Position numbers and translations under genes: made by a program
In this document: positions 9,301 to 12,046 of the stretch, piece by piece
Layout: the number at the start of each line of letters is the position of its first letter
Position numbering within the stretch: position 1 is the stretch's first letter
Origin: Trebouxia sp. TZW2008
Taxonomy: Eukaryota; Chlorophyta; Trebouxiophyceae; Trebouxiales; Trebouxiaceae
Direction of reading: 5' to 3'
Assembly (NCBI GenBank): GCA_002118135.1
Contig: BDIU01000393.1
Coordinates: forward strand, 1 to 12,046
Length of the DNA stretch: 12,046 nt
Notes under the pieces: generated by a model
Told to the model about the DNA's origin: nothing
The model's input: only the letters and a program-made list of their open reading frames with translations
Database searches by the model: none

Positions 9301-9966
9301 AGCGAGGTCCTTCAACAACATGCATGCATTGATAACAATGGTGGTCGCGTGCCCACAATCGGTTCTACCAAGTGATGCAGTTGTCAGCAAAGACATTGCC
9401 TGCTGCCACGTGCAGCTTGTGTACGCATGTATACATGCGAACGTTCAGAATGGCACTGCTTGCTGAAAGCCCTACCATTAGCTCAACCCCAAAAGACAGT
9501 GTTGTTGGGTGCATTGCTAAGACTTGAGAGTGAACTTGCACTGTTACAAAAAGTCTCTTGACAGGATTGATTGCAGGCAGTTCACTGCTTCTGTATGTAC
9601 CTAGCAAGGTCCCCGAACCCCACCAGCATGCATGTAATGATGGTGATGATTGCAAAGACATTGCCTGCTGCCGCCTGCACCTTGTGTATGCATGTATATG
9701 TGCACATGTTCAGTATGGCAATGCTTTGTAAAGGCTTACACTTAGCTAATCAGTAGCTTTGAAAGGCTTACCATTAGCTTATTGCCATAAGACAGTGCTA
9801 TTGGGAGCGTTGCAAGTGCTGCCGAGCTTGGGCATACTCATCTTGTGTATGCATGTATGCTTGCGTGAGGATTGTATTGCAGAGAGGCTTACCATTAGCT
9901 TGTTGCCATAAGACAGTGCTGTTGGGTGCATTGCAAGTACTGCCAAGGCCGGGCATATTCATACTC
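9301..9966. repeat. Three partial copies of the last exons and intron of the cysteine-rich membrane gene
   Basis: The unit is: membrane-anchor exon, a cttgtgtatgcatg-like intron, a donor in accattagct, and the end of the preceding exon. The functional exon end is at 9893-9966. The copy at about 9772-9841 has a TAA before its donor. The third, at about 9476-9525, is more decayed (gtaggg donor). The anchor exon is intact at 9582-9664 and duplicated at about 9301-9411, where an insertion of about 40 bp brings an in-frame stop. Offsets between matching points vary (about 122, 266 and 303 bp), so insertions or deletions followed duplication. Confidence 0.85.
9544..9548 (-). terminator. TGTAA polyadenylation signal of the cysteine-rich membrane gene
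   Basis: TGTAA on the minus strand lies 34 nt after the TGA stop at 9582-9584, a fitting position for a green-algal poly(A) signal. It supports the end of this gene here and thus a separate transcript for the reductase to its left. Confidence 0.5.
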
Positions 9967-11563
9967 ATTGCCGGTTGTGCAGCAGGCGCTGCCTTGAAGA
10001 AGGCAATCTTGTCTGCGTGGTGGTACACAACGGCAACGCACTGCTGCTCTATTCCCAAGATTGAGGTTGGCAAGACTAGGCTGTGACACATGTCTGCAAG
10101 CAAGGATGGCAAGGCAGCGCTATAGCCCTGCAAGCAGCCAGGAACACAATATTACTAACTTGCATTATGAGGTGACTGATGCATGTTGCATGTGACTGTT
10201 GTCTGAAACGGCTGACTAAGCAGGCTGTGACACATGTCTGCAAAAGAGAGGGCAAGGCAGCGCCATATCCCTGCAAGCAGGCAGAACGTCTCCACACCAC
10301 TGTCACAAGGTGCTTGTTTGACTGAAGCCAATTGCATGTCGATCATGACTGTGATGTGAAGATGAGTGAGCTGTGACATGCATCTGCAAGCAATGCTGGC
10401 AAGGCAGCTCCGTATCCCTGCAAGCAGGCAAACAGATTTTGCGTCAGGGTCACAAAGAGGCTGTGAATGATATTAGTCATATGTTGTGATGCTACAACAC
10501 AGTAAAGATACGTGAGCTAAGACGTACATCTGCAGGAGGCCAAAAGACTTCACATCAGAGTCACAAGGTAAGTCTGACTGATAACATTACATGCGATTGA
10601 TGTCCCAACATAATGATGAGTGGGCCGTGTCAATGTAAAGCCAAAAGGTTATTGCAGAGTAACCTAGGAGTGTGCTGATGGCTGCATGTTGCTGACATCT
10701 GTGCAGCATACAGATCCAAACTGTAACCCATACAACTGGCAAGCAAAGGGGTTAGGAATACACATACCTCCCATGCTGTTGTATTCAGGCAACAGCCAGG
10801 CAACAGTTCCATTGCCCATGAGCGCACCGGTTGATTGCCTGTGAATAGATGTTGCTTGGTACAAGACCCCAAGTGTCGTGGCAAGAATCATCTGGTAAGC
10901 AAAGGGTACAAGATGATACACATACCTCCCATTCCTGTTACATTCAGGCAACAGGCTCCATTCTACTGGCTTTGAGCACATTGACTGATTGCCTGTGCGT
11001 AGCTGTTGTCGGACACTCAACTGCAAGTGCCATTGCCGGAGATCAACTGGTAAGCAAAGGTTCGGGACGATTGACATACCTCCCAGTCTGTTGTATTCAG
11101 GCAGCAGGCGCCGTTCCACTGCCCCTGAGCGCACTGATTGATTGCCTGTGAGTAGCTGTTGTTGGAAACCAGACTGCAAGTGCGATTGCCTGAGATCAGC
11201 TGGTAAGCAAAGGGCATATCCACCCCCATAGTCGCCACATACTGCCGGCCTGAGGGAGCGTTGGTGATGTCTTGTAGCATCCCAGAAGGCGACAGTTTGT
11301 TCTGGTTGGTGTAACTTCCATTCTGCAGCAGATGCGTCGAGACAGGTCTCAGATGGGCAATGCTACCTTGTGTTTCTCATGTGTGTGTGTTCTTGAAGGA
11401 CTTGGATTACCCAAATTGCAGCACCTTGGTGATATCTTGCAGCATGCATTGACCAGATAGCTTGTTCTGGTTGGAGAAACTTCGATTCTTCAGCAGTTGC
11501 ACCGAAACAGGTAAGGGCTTGTATTGTGCAAATTGCAGCGCATAGGGGGATCTAATTGCGTTG
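9582..11563 (-). CDS. Unrecognised cysteine-rich, membrane-anchored extracellular protein (3' part)
   Basis: Exons in reading order are about 11563-11425 (acceptor uncertain), 11322-11080, 10127-9893 and 9664-9582 (or 9667, since the acceptor is cagcag). Phases agree and the stop is TGA. The visible protein has about ten cysteines (for example GQWNGACCLNTTDWE and LLADMCHS), at least five N-glycosylation motifs (NGS, NRT, NNS, NTT, NST) and a C-terminal hydrophobic helix (VFAIITIITCMLVGFGDLA) followed by a short basic tail. This points to a type I membrane protein facing the outside or a lumen. No known family is recognised. Two similar segments (NQNKLS..MLQDIT) are encoded by adjacent exons as a result of an exon duplication. 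If the last intron is retained, translation continues past the donor to a TAG at 9798 and gives a soluble form. The 5' end is not resolved. Confidence 0.65.
10081..10640. repeat. Tandem array of about 145 bp x 4 copying an acceptor and exon start
   Basis: Units begin at 10081, 10225, 10371 and 10517 (ctgtgacac, ctgtgacac, ctgtgacat and the decayed ctaagacgt). The first contains the functional exon start at 10127 with its ttgcag acceptor. The second and third repeat the acceptor and about 45 bp of exon, with the exon peptide GYSAALPSLL appearing as GYGAALPSLL and GYGAALPALL. The fourth has lost most of the exon part. Three of the four copies lie in the intron upstream of the real exon on the minus strand. 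Confidence 0.88.
10734..11215. repeat. Tandem array of about 156 bp x 3 plus a remnant, copying an exon end and donor
   Basis: Units begin (plus strand) with tacctccca at 11077, 10923 and 10765, at spacings of 154 and 158 bp. Each covers about 135 bp of the exon around LISGNRTC to NTTDWE and the donor GAG|gtatgt. The copy at 11077-11215 is the functional exon end. The 10923 copy has in-frame stops (TGA, TAG) and the 10765 copy is more rearranged. A remnant (ctggcaagcaaagg) remains near 10735-10749. All extra copies lie in the intron that starts at 11079. Confidence 0.88.
11260..11541. repeat. Tandem duplication of an exon segment containing a new intron
   Basis: On the minus strand, 11541-11425 (117 bp) is followed directly by a second copy, 11424-11260 (165 bp, with about 48 extra bp including a CA tract). 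An 87-bp core, 11426-11512 versus 11261-11347, aligns without gaps; I count 20 differences. The first copy reads open (LQFAQYKPLPVSVQLLKN). The second begins gtgctgcaattt, has an in-frame TAA, and becomes open again after a ctgctgcag acceptor. Confidence 0.85.
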
Positions 11564-11583
11564 CTGAGCGCTGCTTCATGATG

Positions 11584-12046
11584 TCATGGCGGAACTTGCA
11601 GTGCTAAATTTGCTACTTCAAGTTGCTGACAAAGCAATGCTGCATGCCTACTGCAGTACAGATCTTGCTCCACACAACCATTGGCGCAAAGCTTTGCTGT
11701 GCCTGCCTCACATAGCTCGTGGATACTGTGCTTTATGCAACATGTTGTACAAGAGATGAATCATGTACCTAGACAGTGATACTGACCAGACACATAGTTG
11801 CTAGAATGCAATCAGATGACATCTATGATGACCACTGTTGCCATGCATGACAATGGCCCTCTGAACAACAACTCTTGCTGAGCAACCAATATTTCTGCCC
11901 AAGACAGATGCTTTGTCATGGGCGAGCTTGCCAAAGATGATGCCGCACATAATTCAGAATCATGATGTACAATGCTCAGCAAGCAGAAGCCTCTGCAAAT
12001 GACCACAGAGTACATAAAATTGAGCAAGTTGTCCTCAAAAGCCAAA
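11584..12046 (-). other. Possible upstream exon of the cysteine-rich gene
   Basis: A minus-strand frame open from 11760 to a TGA at 11584-11586 encodes 58 codons rich in Cys (for example LCANGCVEQDLYCSRH). This would suit the gene to its left, and candidate acceptors (gtgaggcag, cagcaaag) lie within it, but I found no donor that joins it in phase with certainty. Further right (11812-12046) another frame is open to the window edge without clear protein character. Nothing else was found here. Confidence 0.2.

Noticed and set aside
9140..9396. Frame giving a possible start (MLLKDLAGRIQKHG) for the reductase
   Set aside because: It is the decayed copy of the membrane-anchor exon, runs out of frame with the reductase exon, and shows no reductase N-terminal motif.
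9893..10127. MNMPGLG in the GYSAALP exon as a reductase N-terminal MPxLGLGTW motif
   Set aside because: The surrounding sequence has no reductase similarity, the exon belongs to the cysteine-rich gene, and its splice phase does not match the reductase exon.
10560..10640. Minus-strand word reading YIDTA, reminiscent of the reductase catalytic Asp motif
   Set aside because: The flanking residues do not fit (no Gly-Tyr/Phe-Arg-His before, no Tyr-x-Asn-Glu after) and no open exon surrounds it.
10664..11179. A 171-codon open frame on the minus strand
   Set aside because: It is out of frame with the real exon, and its internal repetition merely mirrors the DNA tandem array; the true exon uses another frame and stops at a good donor.
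7955..11541. CRISPR-like array
   Set aside because: The repeats are long, diverged copies of exon edges with splice sites, not short identical repeats with unique spacers, and the genome is eukaryotic.

Overview
The window looks like nuclear DNA of a eukaryote with intron-rich genes, most likely a chlorophyte green alga. Three observations support this. Every convincing gene is split by GT..AG introns of about 80 to 950 bp, many with tgcag acceptors. Two genes have TGTAA, the usual green-algal poly(A) signal, downstream of their stops. Two tandem CCCTAAA (plant-type telomere) units occur at 6515-6529. I cannot name the species.

All three convincing genes lie on the minus strand, so they read from right to left. 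(1) 2989-5524 is a complete-looking five-exon gene for a 526-residue protein. It has a divergent chymotrypsin-fold serine protease domain, recognised from His/Asp/Ser motifs at the right spacing, a long unassigned C-terminal part and a lysine-rich tail. (2) 7029-9236 is the 3' part (four exons, 190 codons) of an aldo-keto reductase gene. The N-terminal half, including the catalytic tetrad, is absent. (3) 9582 to about 11563 is the 3' part of a gene for an unrecognised cysteine-rich, probably N-glycosylated protein with a C-terminal membrane anchor. Its 5' end is unresolved or lies outside the window.

The main result is a recurrent structure between 7.9 and 11.55 kb. At several exon-intron junctions in two unrelated neighbouring genes, the exon edge together with its splice site is repeated in tandem, two to four copies, mostly at a 125-160 bp period. 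The extra copies lie in introns or in the intergenic gap. One intron (10128-11079) is largely made of two such arrays, one copying the upstream exon and its donor, the other copying the acceptor and the downstream exon. One short intron (11323-11424) appears to have been created inside a duplicated exon. This fits intron growth and gain by local tandem duplication, and it leaves many competing splice sites. The triplicated tail of the cysteine-rich gene abuts the point where the reductase loses its 5' exons.

The left 2.9 kb has no convincing gene. It holds a stretch bounded by 28-bp inverted repeats (183-1066) with a cluster of perfect palindromes, a 50-bp direct duplication (1346-1522), CA repeats and a CAG-ending pentanucleotide microsatellite (2301-2375). 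I see no tRNA, rRNA, CRISPR array or bacterial-type operon. All splice models are read by eye from the sequence and have no transcript support.
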